A program made the translations under genes and the position numbers. Source: Pseudomonas parakoreensis (lineage in GTDB: Bacteria; Pseudomonadota; Gammaproteobacteria; Pseudomonadales; Pseudomonadaceae). From it: a stretch of 64,000 nucleotides of DNA. Shown here one piece after another: positions 20,236 to 36,991 of this stretch. The notes beneath the pieces are model-generated. The model did not search any database and was not told the origin of the DNA. It saw only the letters and a program-made list of their open reading frames with translations. Every line of letters starts with the position of its first letter. Position 1 is the stretch's first letter. The stretch is from positions 1-64,000 of the forward strand of contig NZ_BQHY01000021.1 in NCBI RefSeq assembly GCF_021602155.1, given 5' to 3'.

Positions 20236-20676
20236 ATGATGGACATCAACGAGATTCGCGAATACCTGCCTCACCGTTACCCGTTCCTGCTGGTGGACCG
20301 GGTGGTGGAACTGGACACTGAAGGCAAGCGCATTCGCGCCTACAAGAATGTCAGCATCAATGAGCCATTCTTCAACGGCCACTTCCCGGCGCACCCGATC
20401 ATGCCGGGCGTACTGATCATCGAAGCGATGGCCCAGGCTGCCGGGATCCTCGGTTTCAAAATGCTTGACGTAAAACCGGCCGACGGCACCCTGTACTACT
20501 TCGTCGGTTCCGACAAACTGCGTTTCCGCCAGCCAGTGCTGCCGGGCGACCAGTTGATCCTTGAAGCCAAGTTCATCAGCTGCAAGCGTCAGATCTGGAA
20601 ATTCGAATGCCAGGCCTCGGTCGACGGCAAGCCGGTCTGCTCGGCGGAAATCATCTGTGCGGAACGCAAGCTATGA
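20236..20676 (+). CDS. fabZ: (3R)-hydroxyacyl-[acyl carrier protein] dehydratase FabZ
   Basis: The 146-residue hot-dog-fold enzyme dehydrates 3-hydroxyacyl-ACP in fatty acid elongation and competes with LpxA for the same substrate. The catalytic His lies in the [11 protein letters not shown] motif and the Glu in [11 protein letters not shown]. It begins [21 protein letters not shown], typical of Pseudomonas. The upstream sequence lacks a good Shine-Dalgarno, and either of the two adjacent ATGs could be used. The end overlaps lpxA (ATGA). Confidence 0.97.
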   Translation: MMDINEIREYLPHRYPFLLVDRVVELDTEGKRIRAYKNVSINEPFFNGHFPAHPIMPGVLIIEAMAQAAGILGFKMLDVKPADGTLYYFVGSDKLRFRQPVLPGDQLILEAKFISCKRQIWKFECQASVDGKPVCSAEIICAERKL

Positions 20677-21449
20677 GTTTGATTGACCCTCGTGCAATCA
20701 TCGATCCGTCGGCCGTTCTGGCTGACGGCGTCGAAGTCGGCCCGTGGTCGATCGTCGGCGCAGGTGTGGAAATCGGCGAGGGTACTGTGATCGGGCCGCA
20801 CGTGGTCCTCAAAGGCCCGACCCGCATCGGCAAGCACAACCGCATCTACCAGTTTTCCTCGGTAGGCGAAGACACGCCCGATCTGAAGTACAAAGGTGAA
20901 GAAACCCGTCTGGTGATCGGTGACCACAACGTCATCCGCGAAGGCGTGACCATTCACCGTGGCACCGTGCAGGACCGTTCGGAAACCACGCTGGGCGATC
21001 ACAACCTGATCATGGCCTACGCCCACATCGGGCATGATAGCGTCATCGGCAACCACTGCATTCTGGTCAACAACACCGCGTTGGCCGGGCATGTGCACGT
21101 TGACGACTGGGCGATCCTGTCCGGGTTCACTTTGGTTCATCAGTATTGCCATATTGGCGCGCACAGCTTTTCCGGCATGGGCACTGCCATCGGCAAGGAC
21201 GTTCCAGCGTTCGTCACCGTCTTCGGCAACCCTGCCGAAGCGCGCAGCATGAACTTTGAAGGCATGCGCCGCCGCGGTTTCAGTGAAGACGCAATTCATG
21301 CGCTGCGCCGCGCCTATAAAACGGTGTATCGCCAGGGGCTGACCGTGGAGCAAGCGCTGGCCGAACTGGTCGAACCTGCTGCGCAATTCCCGGAAGTCGC
21401 GCTGTTCCGTGATTCGATCCAGTCCTCGACTCGCGGCATCACCCGCTGA
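20673..21449 (+). CDS. lpxA: UDP-N-acetylglucosamine acyltransferase LpxA
   Basis: The 258-residue homotrimeric enzyme adds the first hydroxyacyl chain to UDP-GlcNAc, starting lipid A synthesis. It is built of hexapeptide repeats (residues 1-190) with the catalytic His in EGVTIHRGT (about residue 120), then a helical C-terminal domain. The start [17 protein letters not shown] at 20673 overlaps the fabZ stop by four bases. lpxB starts 3 nt after the stop. Confidence 0.97.
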   Translation: MSLIDPRAIIDPSAVLADGVEVGPWSIVGAGVEIGEGTVIGPHVVLKGPTRIGKHNRIYQFSSVGEDTPDLKYKGEETRLVIGDHNVIREGVTIHRGTVQDRSETTLGDHNLIMAYAHIGHDSVIGNHCILVNNTALAGHVHVDDWAILSGFTLVHQYCHIGAHSFSGMGTAIGKDVPAFVTVFGNPAEARSMNFEGMRRRGFSEDAIHALRRAYKTVYRQGLTVEQALAELVEPAAQFPEVALFRDSIQSSTRGITR

Positions 21450-21451
21450 TC

Positions 21452-22582
21452 ATGGCCAATCTGCGTATTGCGCTGGTGGCGGGCGAAGCTTCCGGGGATA
21501 TTTTGGGCGCCGGTCTGATGCGCGCCCTCAAGGCGCAACATCCGGCAGTCGAGTTCATCGGTGTCGGCGGTCCGTTGATGCAGGCCGAAGGCCTGACGTC
21601 GTATTTCCCCATGGAGCGCCTGTCGGTCATGGGGCTCGTGGAGGTGCTCGGTCGGCTGCGCGAGTTGCTCAAGCGCCGCAAGGACCTGATCGCTACGCTG
21701 ATCGCCGAGAAACCGGACGTGTTCATCGGCATCGATGCCCCGGATTTCAACCTCAATATCGAACTCAAGCTGCGTCAGGCCGGGATCAAGACCGTGCACT
21801 ACGTCAGCCCGTCGGTGTGGGCATGGCGTCAGAAGCGTGTGCTGAAAATTCGCGAAGGCTGCGATCTGATGCTCACCCTGTTGCCATTTGAAGCAAAATT
21901 CTACGAAGAGAAAGGCGTGCCGGTGCGGTTCGTCGGTCATACGCTGGCCGATACCATTCCGCTGCAGGCCGACCGCGCCGCAGCGCGTGCCGAACTCGGT
22001 TTGCCCGACGGTCCGCTGGTGGCGTTGATGCCCGGCAGTCGCGGTGGTGAAGTCGGCCGTCTCGGGGCGCTGTTCCTTGATACGGCCGAGCGTCTGCGGG
22101 CCATTCGCCCGGGGCTGCGCTTCGTCATCCCGTGTGCCAATGCCGAGCGTCGCGCGCAACTCGAAGCGTTGCTGGTTGGCCGCGACTTGCCGGTGACCCT
22201 GCTCGATGGCAAATCCCATCTGGCCCTCGCGGCGTGCAACGCGGTGCTGATCGCCTCCGGCACGGCGACGCTCGAGGCGTTGCTGTACAAGCGGCCGATG
22301 GTCGTTGCGTATCGCCTGGCACCGCTGACGTTCTGGATCCTCAAGCGAATGGTCAAGAGCCCGTACGTGTCCTTGCCCAACCTGTTGGCCCAGCGTCTGT
22401 TGGTGCCAGAGTTGTTGCAGGATGATGCGACGGTCGAGGCGTTGGCGCAGACCCTGTCGCCGTTGATCGACGGCGGCGAAGAGCAGACCCGTGGCTTCGA
22501 CGAGATTCACCGCACGTTGCGGCGGGACGCTTCCAATCAGGCGGCGGATGCCGTCCTCAACCTGATCGGTCAGAAACAATGA
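21452..22582 (+). CDS. lpxB: Lipid-A-disaccharide synthase LpxB
   Basis: The 376-residue GT19 glycosyltransferase joins UDP-diacylglucosamine and lipid X to form the lipid A disaccharide. Recognisable parts are the N-terminal [15 protein letters not shown] motif, [12 protein letters not shown], the [13 protein letters not shown] loop and LPGSRGGEV-type nucleotide site ([10 protein letters not shown]). The end overlaps rnhB by four bases (ATGA). Confidence 0.97.
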   Translation: MANLRIALVAGEASGDILGAGLMRALKAQHPAVEFIGVGGPLMQAEGLTSYFPMERLSVMGLVEVLGRLRELLKRRKDLIATLIAEKPDVFIGIDAPDFNLNIELKLRQAGIKTVHYVSPSVWAWRQKRVLKIREGCDLMLTLLPFEAKFYEEKGVPVRFVGHTLADTIPLQADRAAARAELGLPDGPLVALMPGSRGGEVGRLGALFLDTAERLRAIRPGLRFVIPCANAERRAQLEALLVGRDLPVTLLDGKSHLALAACNAVLIASGTATLEALLYKRPMVVAYRLAPLTFWILKRMVKSPYVSLPNLLAQRLLVPELLQDDATVEALAQTLSPLIDGGEEQTRGFDEIHRTLRRDASNQAADAVLNLIGQKQ

Positions 22583-23217
22583 GCAAGACGATGCAAATGG
22601 GCCTGGATTTCACATTGGTCGCCGAAGTCGAAGAACTGGTGGCCGGTGTCGACGAAGTCGGTCGTGGTCCGTTGTGCGGCGCGGTGGTGACGGCGGCGGT
22701 GATCCTCGATCCTAACCGGCCGATCCTTGGTCTCAACGACTCGAAGAAACTCACCGAAGCCCGGCGCGAGAAGCTCTACGACGAGATCATCGAAAAATCC
22801 CTGAGCTGGTGCATCGCCCGCGCCGAAGTCGAGGAAATCGACGAGCTGAACATCCTGCACGCGACCATGCTCGCCATGCAGCGCGCGGTGGCCGGGCTGC
22901 ATGTGCAGCCGAAACTGGCGATGATCGACGGTAATCGTTGTCCGAAACTGCCGATGCGCGCCGAAGCGGTGGTGCAGGGCGACGGCAAGGTGCCGGCCAT
23001 TGCTGCCGCGTCGATTCTGGCCAAAGTCAGCCGCGACCGGGAAATGGCGGCATTCGAATTGATCTACCCGGGGTACGGCATCGGCGGCCATAAAGGCTAC
23101 CCGACGCCCGTTCATCTGGAAGCGTTGGCACGGCTGGGGCCTACACCGATTCACCGGCGCTCGTTCGCCCCGGTGCGACAGGCTTACGAGGCGCTGGAAG
23201 GTCTGACGCAGGTTTAG
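22579..23217 (+). CDS. rnhB: Ribonuclease HII
   Basis: The 212-residue enzyme removes ribonucleotides from DNA and the RNA of RNA-DNA hybrids. The catalytic acid pair is in [15 protein letters not shown] (about residues 23-37). The further motifs [11 protein letters not shown] and [13 protein letters not shown] are present. Two start codons are possible (22579 or an in-frame ATG at 22588); the first gives the four-base overlap with lpxB. rnhB followed by dnaE is the standard gamma-proteobacterial order. Confidence 0.96.
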   Translation: MSKTMQMGLDFTLVAEVEELVAGVDEVGRGPLCGAVVTAAVILDPNRPILGLNDSKKLTEARREKLYDEIIEKSLSWCIARAEVEEIDELNILHATMLAMQRAVAGLHVQPKLAMIDGNRCPKLPMRAEAVVQGDGKVPAIAAASILAKVSRDREMAAFELIYPGYGIGGHKGYPTPVHLEALARLGPTPIHRRSFAPVRQAYEALEGLTQV

Positions 23218-23240
23218 GCGCAAGGCTGATGTTTTGTTCG

Positions 23241-23268
23241 AGGCCCGGTACAATCCGGGCCTTGTTGT
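23241..23268 (+). terminator. Hairpin between rnhB and dnaE
   Basis: AGGCCCGG-TACAAT-CCGGGCCT followed by TGTTGTCT, 23 bp after the rnhB stop. It looks like a moderate intrinsic terminator that may lower dnaE readthrough. Confidence 0.7.
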
Positions 23269-23293
23269 CTCTATGTAACTGGACAGGATCACT

Positions 23294-26200
23294 ATGCCGG
23301 CTTCATTCGTTCATCTACGCCTGCACACTGAATACTCCCTGGTCGACGGGCTGGTGCGGATCAAGCCACTGGTCAAGGCGCTGACCGGCATGAACATGCC
23401 GGCCGTGGCGGTCACCGATCAGAACAACATGTGTTCCCTGGTCAAATTCTATAAAAACGCCATGGGCGCCGGCATCAAGCCGATCTGCGGCGCCGACCTG
23501 TGGCTGTCGAACAAGGATCCGGACGGGCCATTGAGCCGGATCAGCCTGTTGGTAATGAACGCCAAGGGCTATCGCAATCTCACCGAGCTGATCTCGCGCG
23601 GCTTCATCGAGGGTCAGCGCAATGGCATGATCATCATCGAGCGCGAATGGGTCGCCGAGGCCAACGAAGGTCTGATCATGCTGTCCGCCGCGAAGGAAGG
23701 CGAAATCGGCATGGCCATGATTGGCGGGAACCCGGCCGAAGCCGAGACGTTGGCGCGCGAGTGGATGGCGGTGTTCCCTGATCGTTTCTATCTGGAAATC
23801 CAGCGCACCAATCGCCCCAACGACGAAGAGCAATTGCACGGCGCCGTGGCCTTGGCCGACAAGCTCGGTGCGCCGCTGGTGGCGACCAACGATGTGCGCT
23901 TCATCAAGCAAGAAGACTTTGCTGCCCACGAAACCCGCGTGTGCATCGGTGAGGGCCGCGCCCTCGACGATCCGCGGCGCTCGAAGAATTACAGCGATCA
24001 GCAGTACCTGAAAAGCGCTGAGGAAATGGCCGAGCTGTTCAGTGACATTCCCGACGCGATCGAAAACACCGTCGAGATTGCCAAGCGTTGCAACATCGAC
24101 GTGAAGCTGGGCAAGCACTTCCTGCCCGACTACCCGATTCCCGATGGCATGACCATCGATGAATACTTTCGCAAGGTGTCGTTCGACGGTCTGGAAGACC
24201 GCCTCAGCGTACTGCTGCCCAAGGACACCACCGAAGACTATGAGGCCAAGCGTCAGGTCTACGTCGACCGGCTGAATTTCGAGCTGGATATCATCATCCA
24301 GATGGGCTTCCCCGGTTACTTCCTGATCGTGATGGACTTTATCCAGTGGGCCAAGAACAACGGCGTGCCGGTAGGCCCTGGCCGTGGGTCGGGTGCCGGA
24401 TCGCTGGTGGCCTATGTGCAGAAGATCACCGACCTCGACCCGCTGGAATACGACCTGCTGTTCGAACGTTTCCTTAACCCGGAGCGGGTCTCGATGCCCG
24501 ACTTCGACGTCGACTTTTGCATGGACGGTCGTGACCGGGTGATCGACTACGTGGCCGAGAAATACGGTCGCAACGCGGTAAGCCAGATCATCACCTTCGG
24601 CTCCATGGCCGCCAAGGCAGTGGTGCGCGACGTGGCGCGGGCCCAGGGCAAGTCATTCGGCTTGGCGGATCGTCTGTCGAAGATGATTCCGTTCGAAGTC
24701 GGCATGACCCTGGAAAAAGCCTACGAGCAGGAGGAGATCCTGCGCGACTTCATCAAGGTCGATGAGGAAGCGGCGGAAATCTGGGAGATGGCGCGCAAGC
24801 TCGAGGGCGTGGTGCGTAACGTCGGCAAGCACGCCGGTGGTGTGGTAATCGCCCCGACCAAACTGACCGATTTCTCGCCGATCTATTGCGACGAGGCCGG
24901 CGATGGTCTGGTGACCCAGTTCGACAAGGACGACGTCGAGGCGGCCGGTCTGGTGAAGTTCGACTTCCTCGGCTTGCGGACCCTGACGATCATCGACTGG
25001 GCGCTGAAAACCATCAACCGCGACCGCGCCAAGGTCAACGAGCCGCCGCTGGACATCGCGTTCATCCCGCTGGATGACAAACCGACCTATCAGCTGCTGC
25101 AAAAAGCTGAAACCACTGCGGTGTTCCAGCTCGAATCCCGGGGCATGAAAGAGCTGATCAAAAAGCTCAAGCCTGACTGCCTCGAAGACTTGATCGCACT
25201 GGTGGCCCTGTTCCGTCCGGGCCCACTGCAATCGGGCATGGTGGATGACTTCATCAACCGTAAGCACGGTCGCGCCGAATTGGCTTACCCGCACCCGGAT
25301 TACCAGTATGAAGGCCTGCAACCGGTACTGGCGCCGACGTACGGCATCATCCTGTATCAGGAACAGGTGATGCAGATCGCCCAGGTCATGGCCGGTTACA
25401 CCCTCGGTGGTGCGGACATGCTGCGTCGGGCGATGGGTAAGAAGAAACCCGAGGAAATGGCCAAGCAGCGCGGCGGTTTCATTGAAGGTTGTGCGTCGAA
25501 CAATATCGATGCGGATCTTGCCGGTAACATTTTTGACCTGGTAGAGAAATTCGCCGGTTACGGCTTCAACAAGTCCCACTCCGCCGCTTACGGCCTGGTG
25601 TCGTACCAGACCGCTTGGCTGAAAGCTCATTACCCGGCGCCGTTCATGGCGGCGGTGCTTTCGGCGGATATGCACAACACCGACAAGGTCGTGACCTTGA
25701 TCGAGGAAGTGCGCACGATGAAGCTGCGCCTCGACGCGCCGGACGTGAACACTTCGGAGTTCAAGTTCACGGTGAACGACGAAGGCCGCATCGTATACGG
25801 CCTGGGCGCGATCAAAGGTGTCGGTGAAGGGCCGGTGGAAGCGATTACCGAAGCCCGTCAGGCCGGTCCGTTCAAGGATCTATTCGACTTCTGCGCCCGG
25901 GTTGACCTCAAGCGCATCAACAAACGCACGCTGGACGGTCTGATCCGCAGCGGCGCGCTGGATCGCCTCGGCCCGTACTTCCACGATGAACAAAAGGCTT
26001 ATCAGGCCAACATCGACCGCAATCGCGCCGTGCTGCTGGCGGCGATGGAAGAGGCAATCAAGTCGGCCGAGCAGACAGCGCGCACCCGCGACAGCGGCCA
26101 TGCCGACCTGTTCGGCGGGCTGTTCGTCGAGGAAGATGCCGACGTCTATGCAACGCACCGCAAGGCCAAGGAGCTGACCCTCAAGGAACGCCTCAAGGGT

Positions 26201-26815
26201 GAGAAAGACACCCTGGGTCTGTACCTGACCGGTCACCCGATCGACGAATATGAAGGCGAGATTCGTCGCTTCGCCCGGCAGCGCATCATCGACCTGAAAC
26301 CGGCTCGTGACACGCAAACCGTGGCCGGGATGATCATTGCCCTGCGCGTGATGAAGAACAAAAAGGGCGACAAGATGGGCTTCATCACCCTTGATGACCG
26401 CTCGGGACGGATCGAGGCCTCGCTGTTTGCCGATGCGTTCCATTCTGCGCAGTCGCTGTTGCAGACCGACGCGATGGTGGTGGTCGAAGGCGAAGTCAGC
26501 AACGACGACTTCTCCGGCGGCCTGCGCCTGCGGGTCAAGCGGGTGATGAGCATGGAGGATGCACGGACCAATCTGGCCGAAAGCCTGCGCCTGAAGCTGC
26601 ACACTCAGGATTTGAAAGGCGATCAGCTACGCTGGTTGGGTGAACTGCTCAAGCGTCACCGCGGGGCGTGCCCGATCACCATGGAGTACACCAGTCCCGA
26701 TGCGAAGACCTTGCTGCAGTTCGGCGAGACCTGGCGAATCGACCCGGCGGATGCCTTGATTCAAGCCCTGCGTGACCAGTTCGGGCGAGACAACGTCTTC
26801 CTCCAATACCGTTGA
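23294..26815 (+). CDS. dnaE: DNA polymerase III subunit alpha
   Basis: The 1173-residue catalytic subunit of the replicative polymerase. The N-terminal PHP domain begins FVHLRLHTEYSLVDGLV. The palm domain carries the catalytic acidic motif PDFDVDFCMDGRDRVIDYV (about residues 400-420) preceded by GPGRGSGAGSL. The C-terminal part includes the beta-clamp region, an OB fold (about 1000-1075) and the tau-binding end. The length is normal for a DnaE1-type enzyme. An inverted repeat follows the stop. Confidence 0.98.
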   Translation: MPASFVHLRLHTEYSLVDGLVRIKPLVKALTGMNMPAVAVTDQNNMCSLVKFYKNAMGAGIKPICGADLWLSNKDPDGPLSRISLLVMNAKGYRNLTELISRGFIEGQRNGMIIIEREWVAEANEGLIMLSAAKEGEIGMAMIGGNPAEAETLAREWMAVFPDRFYLEIQRTNRPNDEEQLHGAVALADKLGAPLVATNDVRFIKQEDFAAHETRVCIGEGRALDDPRRSKNYSDQQYLKSAEEMAELFSDIPDAIENTVEIAKRCNIDVKLGKHFLPDYPIPDGMTIDEYFRKVSFDGLEDRLSVLLPKDTTEDYEAKRQVYVDRLNFELDIIIQMGFPGYFLIVMDFIQWAKNNGVPVGPGRGSGAGSLVAYVQKITDLDPLEYDLLFERFLNPERVSMPDFDVDFCMDGRDRVIDYVAEKYGRNAVSQIITFGSMAAKAVVRDVARAQGKSFGLADRLSKMIPFEVGMTLEKAYEQEEILRDFIKVDEEAAEIWEMARKLEGVVRNVGKHAGGVVIAPTKLTDFSPIYCDEAGDGLVTQFDKDDVEAAGLVKFDFLGLRTLTIIDWALKTINRDRAKVNEPPLDIAFIPLDDKPTYQLLQKAETTAVFQLESRGMKELIKKLKPDCLEDLIALVALFRPGPLQSGMVDDFINRKHGRAELAYPHPDYQYEGLQPVLAPTYGIILYQEQVMQIAQVMAGYTLGGADMLRRAMGKKKPEEMAKQRGGFIEGCASNNIDADLAGNIFDLVEKFAGYGFNKSHSAAYGLVSYQTAWLKAHYPAPFMAAVLSADMHNTDKVVTLIEEVRTMKLRLDAPDVNTSEFKFTVNDEGRIVYGLGAIKGVGEGPVEAITEARQAGPFKDLFDFCARVDLKRINKRTLDGLIRSGALDRLGPYFHDEQKAYQANIDRNRAVLLAAMEEAIKSAEQTARTRDSGHADLFGGLFVEEDADVYATHRKAKELTLKERLKGEKDTLGLYLTGHPIDEYEGEIRRFARQRIIDLKPARDTQTVAGMIIALRVMKNKKGDKMGFITLDDRSGRIEASLFADAFHSAQSLLQTDAMVVVEGEVSNDDFSGGLRLRVKRVMSMEDARTNLAESLRLKLHTQDLKGDQLRWLGELLKRHRGACPITMEYTSPDAKTLLQFGETWRIDPADALIQALRDQFGRDNVFLQYR

Positions 26816-26817
26816 CC

Positions 26818-26842
26818 GGCAAGCGCCATCATTGCGCTTGCC
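26818..26842 (+). terminator. Inverted repeat after dnaE
   Basis: GGCAAGCGC-CATCATT-GCGCTTGCC is a perfect 9-bp stem, 3 bp past the dnaE stop. A TTTTT run lies about 11 nt further on, so this is a possible terminator or 3'-end structure. Confidence 0.6.
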
Positions 26843-26954
26843 CGCAACCTGAATTTTTAATCTCGACCTCAGCGCGCCTCTCCCTTAAGGTAGGGCGCGA
26901 ATAGACAACCGGCCGGCCCAAGCTCACTTGGGACACGACCCAAGACGGACGCCT

Positions 26955-27902
26955 ATGAACCCGAATTTTCTAGATTTCGAACAGCCGATCGCCGACCTGC
27001 AAGCCAAGATCGAAGAGTTGCGCTTGGTCGGTAATGACAATTCGCTGAATATCGGCGATGAGATCTCCCGCCTGCAGGACAAGAGCCGTACGCTGACCGA
27101 AGACATCTTCGGCAAGCTGACCAGCTGGCAGATCGCTCGCCTGGCGCGCCACCCGAAACGCCCGTACACCCTCGATTACATCGAACACATCTTCACCGAG
27201 TTCGACGAACTGCACGGTGACCGCCACTTCTCCGACGACGCCGCCATTGTCGGCGGCGTGGCACGTCTGGAAGACCAGCCAGTGATGGTCATCGGTCACC
27301 AGAAGGGTCGCGAAGTGCGCGAGAAGGTACGCCGCAACTTCGGCATGCCGCGTCCGGAAGGCTACCGCAAGGCTTGCCGTCTGATGGAAATGGCCGAGCG
27401 TTTCAAGATGCCGATCCTGACCTTCATCGACACCCCGGGCGCCTACCCGGGAATTGACGCCGAAGAGCGCAACCAGAGCGAAGCCATCGCCTGGAACCTG
27501 CGCGTGATGGCGCGTCTGAAAACCCCGATCATCGCCACCGTGATCGGTGAAGGTGGTTCCGGCGGTGCGTTGGCGATCGGTGTCTGCGATCAGTTGAACA
27601 TGCTGCAATACTCGACCTACGCGGTGATCTCGCCGGAAGGTTGCGCTTCGATCCTGTGGAAAACCGCCGAAAAAGCGCCGGACGCTGCCGAGGCGATGGG
27701 CATCACCGCCGAGCGCCTGAAAGGTCTGGGTATCGTCGACAAGGTGATCGGCGAGCCACTGGGCGGCGCCCACCGTGATCCGGCCGCTGCTGCTGCCTCG
27801 ATCCGTGCCGAACTGAGCTCGCAACTGGCGATGCTGAAGAAGTTCGACAACGAAGCGCTGCTCAAGCGCCGTTACGATCGTCTGATGAGCTACGGTCTCT
27901 AA
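26955..27902 (+). CDS. accA: Acetyl-CoA carboxylase carboxyltransferase subunit alpha
   Basis: The 315-residue subunit works with AccD to transfer the carboxyl group from biotin to acetyl-CoA, giving malonyl-CoA for fatty acid synthesis. The N-terminal helix [18 protein letters not shown] and the crotonase-fold core with [20 protein letters not shown] and [12 protein letters not shown] are clear. The start at 26955 fits the family; the earlier in-frame ATG at 26928 adds nine residues across a hairpin (CCCAAG-CTCA-CTTGGG, 26917-26932). Confidence 0.97.
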   Translation: MNPNFLDFEQPIADLQAKIEELRLVGNDNSLNIGDEISRLQDKSRTLTEDIFGKLTSWQIARLARHPKRPYTLDYIEHIFTEFDELHGDRHFSDDAAIVGGVARLEDQPVMVIGHQKGREVREKVRRNFGMPRPEGYRKACRLMEMAERFKMPILTFIDTPGAYPGIDAEERNQSEAIAWNLRVMARLKTPIIATVIGEGGSGGALAIGVCDQLNMLQYSTYAVISPEGCASILWKTAEKAPDAAEAMGITAERLKGLGIVDKVIGEPLGGAHRDPAAAAASIRAELSSQLAMLKKFDNEALLKRRYDRLMSYGL

Positions 27903-27919
27903 GTCGACGGCGCAGTAAC

Positions 27920-28003
27920 CCTGTAGGAGCTGCCGCAGGCTGCGATCTTTTGATCTTGATACAGCAAAATCAAAAGATCGCAGCCTGCGGCAGCTCCTAC
28001 AGG
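27920..28003. repeat. Inverted repeat pair, CTGTAGGAGCTGCCGCAGGC family (copy 1)
   Basis: The left arm, CTGTAGGAGCTGCCGCAGGC followed by TGCGATCTTTTGAT, and its reverse complement at 27969-28002 surround an 11-14 nt loop, so the whole unit forms a long nearly perfect hairpin between accA and tilS. The same family recurs at 34711-34795 and 43102-43188. Confidence 0.9.
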
Positions 28004-28025
28004 TTTTTAAGAAGCGACCTTCTCT

Positions 28026-29354
28026 ATGAATCCTTCGAAGAGTGATTTGCCGTCGCGGCTTATGTCGAGCCTTGAGCCTTGGCGCGACGCCGCTCACTGG
28101 CGCGTCGCGTTTTCCGGTGGTCTCGACTCCACCGTCCTGCTGCACCTGCTTGCCGATCTGGCAAAAATCGAATCATTCCCTGCGCTCAGCGCCATCCATA
28201 TCCACCACGGCCTCCAGGCTGCGGCCGATGCGTGGCCGGCGCATTGTCAGTCGGTCTGCGATGCGCTGGGTGTGCCGCTGCACGTAATGCGGGTGACGGT
28301 GCAAACCGGCGCCAGCCTGGAGCGGGCGGCGCGGGAGGCGCGTTACGCGGCGTTCATGTCGCTGACCGAAGCGGATGACGTGCTGTTGACCGGGCAGCAC
28401 CGTGATGATCAGGCCGAAACCCTGTTGTTTCGCCTGATGCGCGGTGCCGGCGTCCGCGGACTTTCGGCGATGCCGGCGCAGCGGCCGTTGGGGCAGGGCA
28501 CGCTGTTGCGGCCTCTTCTCGATGTCTCGCGTGCCGAGCTTGAGGCGTACGCCCGTGCGCATCAGTTGCACTGGATCGAAGACCCGTCAAACCAGGATCG
28601 ACAGTTCTCGCGCAACTATCTGCGTCATCAGGTGCTGCCGCTGCTCACCGCGCGCTGGCCGCAAGCGCAGGCGAGCATGGCGCGCAGCGCGGCGCACCTG
28701 CGTGAGGCGCAAGGCCTGCTCGATGAGCTGGCGCAGCTCGATCTGGCACACGCCGCCACGCCGAGCGGGTTGCTATGGCTGGCCCTGCCGTCGCTGGAGT
28801 TGGCGCCGCTGGCGAAGTTGTCCGCCGCTCGTCAGCGCAATGCACTCAGCCACTGGCTCGAACCGCTGACCCGCCTGCCCGATACTGACCATTGGTCGGG
28901 TTGGGACAACCTGTGCGGCGCTGCCGGCGATGCATCCCCGGTCTGGCGTCTGGCCGATGGCGAGGTCCATCGCAGCGCCGGTCGGATATGGTGGTTGAGC
29001 GGCGACTGGTTGTGTGTGCCAGCGGCCAGCGTTGACTGGCATGACCCGTCGACGCCGCTACGCTTGGCGAATAACGGGCGTGTCATGTTCAGCGGGCAGA
29101 CTCCCATCGGGCCGTTGCGGATTGGCTATCGACAGGGCGGCGAAGTCATGCACCTGGCCGATCGCGGGCACCGCGATCTCAAGCGCCTGCTCAATGAGCG
29201 CGCGCTGCCGGGCTTCGTCCGTGGCAGATTGCCGCTGCTGTTTCGCGGCGCAGAATTGCTCGCCGTGGCGAACCTGCCGGGGCTTGACGGGCAGGAGTCG
29301 GACGGCTGGAAATTGCATTGGCAGCCAACAGACGAAGATCAAGGTTTGAGATGA
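28026..29354 (+). CDS. tilS: tRNA(Ile)-lysidine synthase TilS
   Basis: The 442-residue enzyme converts C34 of the CAU-anticodon tRNA-Ile to lysidine, so that it reads AUA. The PP-loop ATP site is FSGGLDSTVLLHLL (about residues 29-42). The catalytic region TGQHRDDQAETLLFRLMRGAGVRGLSAM and the C-terminal tRNA-binding TilS domains follow. No strong ribosome site is visible before ATG 28026. The gene follows accA through a REP-type repeat and precedes pyrG. Confidence 0.95.
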   Translation: MNPSKSDLPSRLMSSLEPWRDAAHWRVAFSGGLDSTVLLHLLADLAKIESFPALSAIHIHHGLQAAADAWPAHCQSVCDALGVPLHVMRVTVQTGASLERAAREARYAAFMSLTEADDVLLTGQHRDDQAETLLFRLMRGAGVRGLSAMPAQRPLGQGTLLRPLLDVSRAELEAYARAHQLHWIEDPSNQDRQFSRNYLRHQVLPLLTARWPQAQASMARSAAHLREAQGLLDELAQLDLAHAATPSGLLWLALPSLELAPLAKLSAARQRNALSHWLEPLTRLPDTDHWSGWDNLCGAAGDASPVWRLADGEVHRSAGRIWWLSGDWLCVPAASVDWHDPSTPLRLANNGRVMFSGQTPIGPLRIGYRQGGEVMHLADRGHRDLKRLLNERALPGFVRGRLPLLFRGAELLAVANLPGLDGQESDGWKLHWQPTDEDQGLR

Positions 29355-32110
<2,756 letters not shown>

Positions 32111-32128
32111 ACCTCAATTCTCCGGTAA

Positions 32129-33556
<1,428 letters not shown>

Positions 33557-33642
33557 GCTGTAGATGGTAAAAAGACACCGGATTGTGTCGGAAAAGTCGT
33601 GACAGCGATGGATTTGCCACTAATCTGATGCCTTACATGCAC

Positions 33643-33663
33643 AAGCCTGGATCTTCCAGGCTT
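33643..33663 (+). other. Hairpin between eno and ftsB
   Basis: AAGCCTGG-ATCTT-CCAGGCTT is a perfect 8-bp stem in the 171-bp eno-ftsB gap. There is no T run, so termination is doubtful; it may be a processing or stability element. Confidence 0.45.
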
Positions 33664-33727
33664 CGTGCTATCAGACGTTTCAAAGTTTTCGCGTGGCTGT
33701 CTTTTTTCACTGGATACCTGATATTCG

Positions 33728-34006
33728 ATGCGCAGTCCTTACTGGTTGTTTCTCGTTTTGCTCTTGCTGCTGGCCGGTCTGCAGTACCGCCTGTGGGTGG
33801 GCAATGGCAGTCTGGCGCAGGTCGCCGAGCTGAAGCAGCAGATTGCTGATCAGCACGCCGAGAACGAAGGCCTGCTGGAGCGCAATCGGGTGATGGATGC
33901 TGAAGTCAGCGAGTTGAAAAAAGGCATGGAGACCGTTGAAGAGCGGGCTCGCCATGAGCTGGGCATGGTCAAGGACGGTGAAACCCTTTACCAGCTCGCG
34001 CAATGA
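33728..34006 (+). CDS. ftsB: Cell division protein FtsB
   Basis: The 92-residue bitopic divisome protein forms the FtsQ-FtsB-FtsL complex. One N-terminal membrane helix (YWLFLVLLLLLAGLQYRLWVG) is followed by a periplasmic coiled coil (about residues 28-70) and the conserved ERARHELGMVKDGET segment. It overlaps ispD by four bases (ATGA). ftsB-ispD downstream of eno is the standard gamma-proteobacterial arrangement. Confidence 0.95.
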   Translation: MRSPYWLFLVLLLLLAGLQYRLWVGNGSLAQVAELKQQIADQHAENEGLLERNRVMDAEVSELKKGMETVEERARHELGMVKDGETLYQLAQ

Positions 34007-34710
34007 TCGATTCCCTGCCGGCCTTCTGGGCCGTGATTCCTGCCGCGGGCGTCGGTGCCCGAATGGCTGCGGACCGTCCCAAGCAATACCTGCAACTGGG
34101 CGGACGGACAATTCTCGAACACAGCCTTGGCTGTTTCCTTGATCACCCACGCCTCAAAGGGCTGGTGGTCAGTCTTGCTGTTGATGATCCTTACTGGCCA
34201 AGTCTGGCCTGCGCAAGCGACCCGCGGATTCAGCGGGTCGAGGGTGGTGCGGAGCGTTCCGGGTCGGTGCTCAATGCCTTGCTGCATTTGCATGCGCAAG
34301 GTGCCGACGATGAAGACTGGGTGCTGGTGCACGATGCCGCGCGCCCGAATCTGAGCCGTGACGATCTCGACAAATTGCTGGCTGAGCTGGCGGACGATGC
34401 CGTCGGTGGTCTGCTGGCCGTGCCGGCGCGCGACACCTTGAAGCGGGTCGACAAGCACGGTCGTGTGGTGGAAACCGTGGATCGCAGCGTGATCTGGCAA
34501 GCCTACACACCGCAGATGTTCCGCCTCGGTGCCTTGCATCGGGCGTTGGCTGACAGTCTGGTGGCGGACGCGGTGATTACCGATGAAGCCTCGGCAATGG
34601 AGTGGGCTGGTCTGGCACCGCGTTTGATCGAAGGGCGGGCGGACAACCTCAAAGTCACCCGGCCGGAAGATCTGGAGTGGTTGCGTCAGCGTTGGGCTAA
34701 CCGCCGCTGA
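34003..34710 (+). CDS. ispD: 2-C-methyl-D-erythritol 4-phosphate cytidylyltransferase
   Basis: The 235-residue MEP-pathway enzyme makes CDP-methylerythritol from CTP and MEP. The nucleotide-binding loop VIPAAGVGARMAADRPKQYL and the HDAARP motif are present. It acts between dxr and ispF, both in this window. It is translationally coupled to ftsB, and a repeat unit begins immediately after its stop. Confidence 0.96.
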   Translation: MIDSLPAFWAVIPAAGVGARMAADRPKQYLQLGGRTILEHSLGCFLDHPRLKGLVVSLAVDDPYWPSLACASDPRIQRVEGGAERSGSVLNALLHLHAQGADDEDWVLVHDAARPNLSRDDLDKLLAELADDAVGGLLAVPARDTLKRVDKHGRVVETVDRSVIWQAYTPQMFRLGALHRALADSLVADAVITDEASAMEWAGLAPRLIEGRADNLKVTRPEDLEWLRQRWANRR

Positions 34711-34795
34711 AAGATCAAAGGATCGCAGCCTGCGGCAGCTCCTACAGGGAGTTCGCGGTTTCCCTGTAGGAGCTGCCGCAGGCTGCGATCTTTTG
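34711..34795. repeat. Inverted repeat pair, CTGTAGGAGCTGCCGCAGGC family (copy 2)
   Basis: GATCGCAGCCTGCGGCAGCT then CCTACAGG (34721-34748) faces CCTGTAGGAGCTGCCGCAGG then CTGCGATC (34763-34790), giving a long perfect stem with a 14-nt loop. It fills nearly the whole gap between the convergent ispD and LysR genes and could serve as a bidirectional terminator. Confidence 0.9.
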
Positions 34796-34798
34796 CTT

Positions 34799-36924
<2,126 letters not shown>

Positions 36925-36991
36925 TCAATCGCGACGTCCCGGCTACAGAACCTTGAAGGGTTTGTAACCGGGGCCGCGTAGGAGTCTTTAC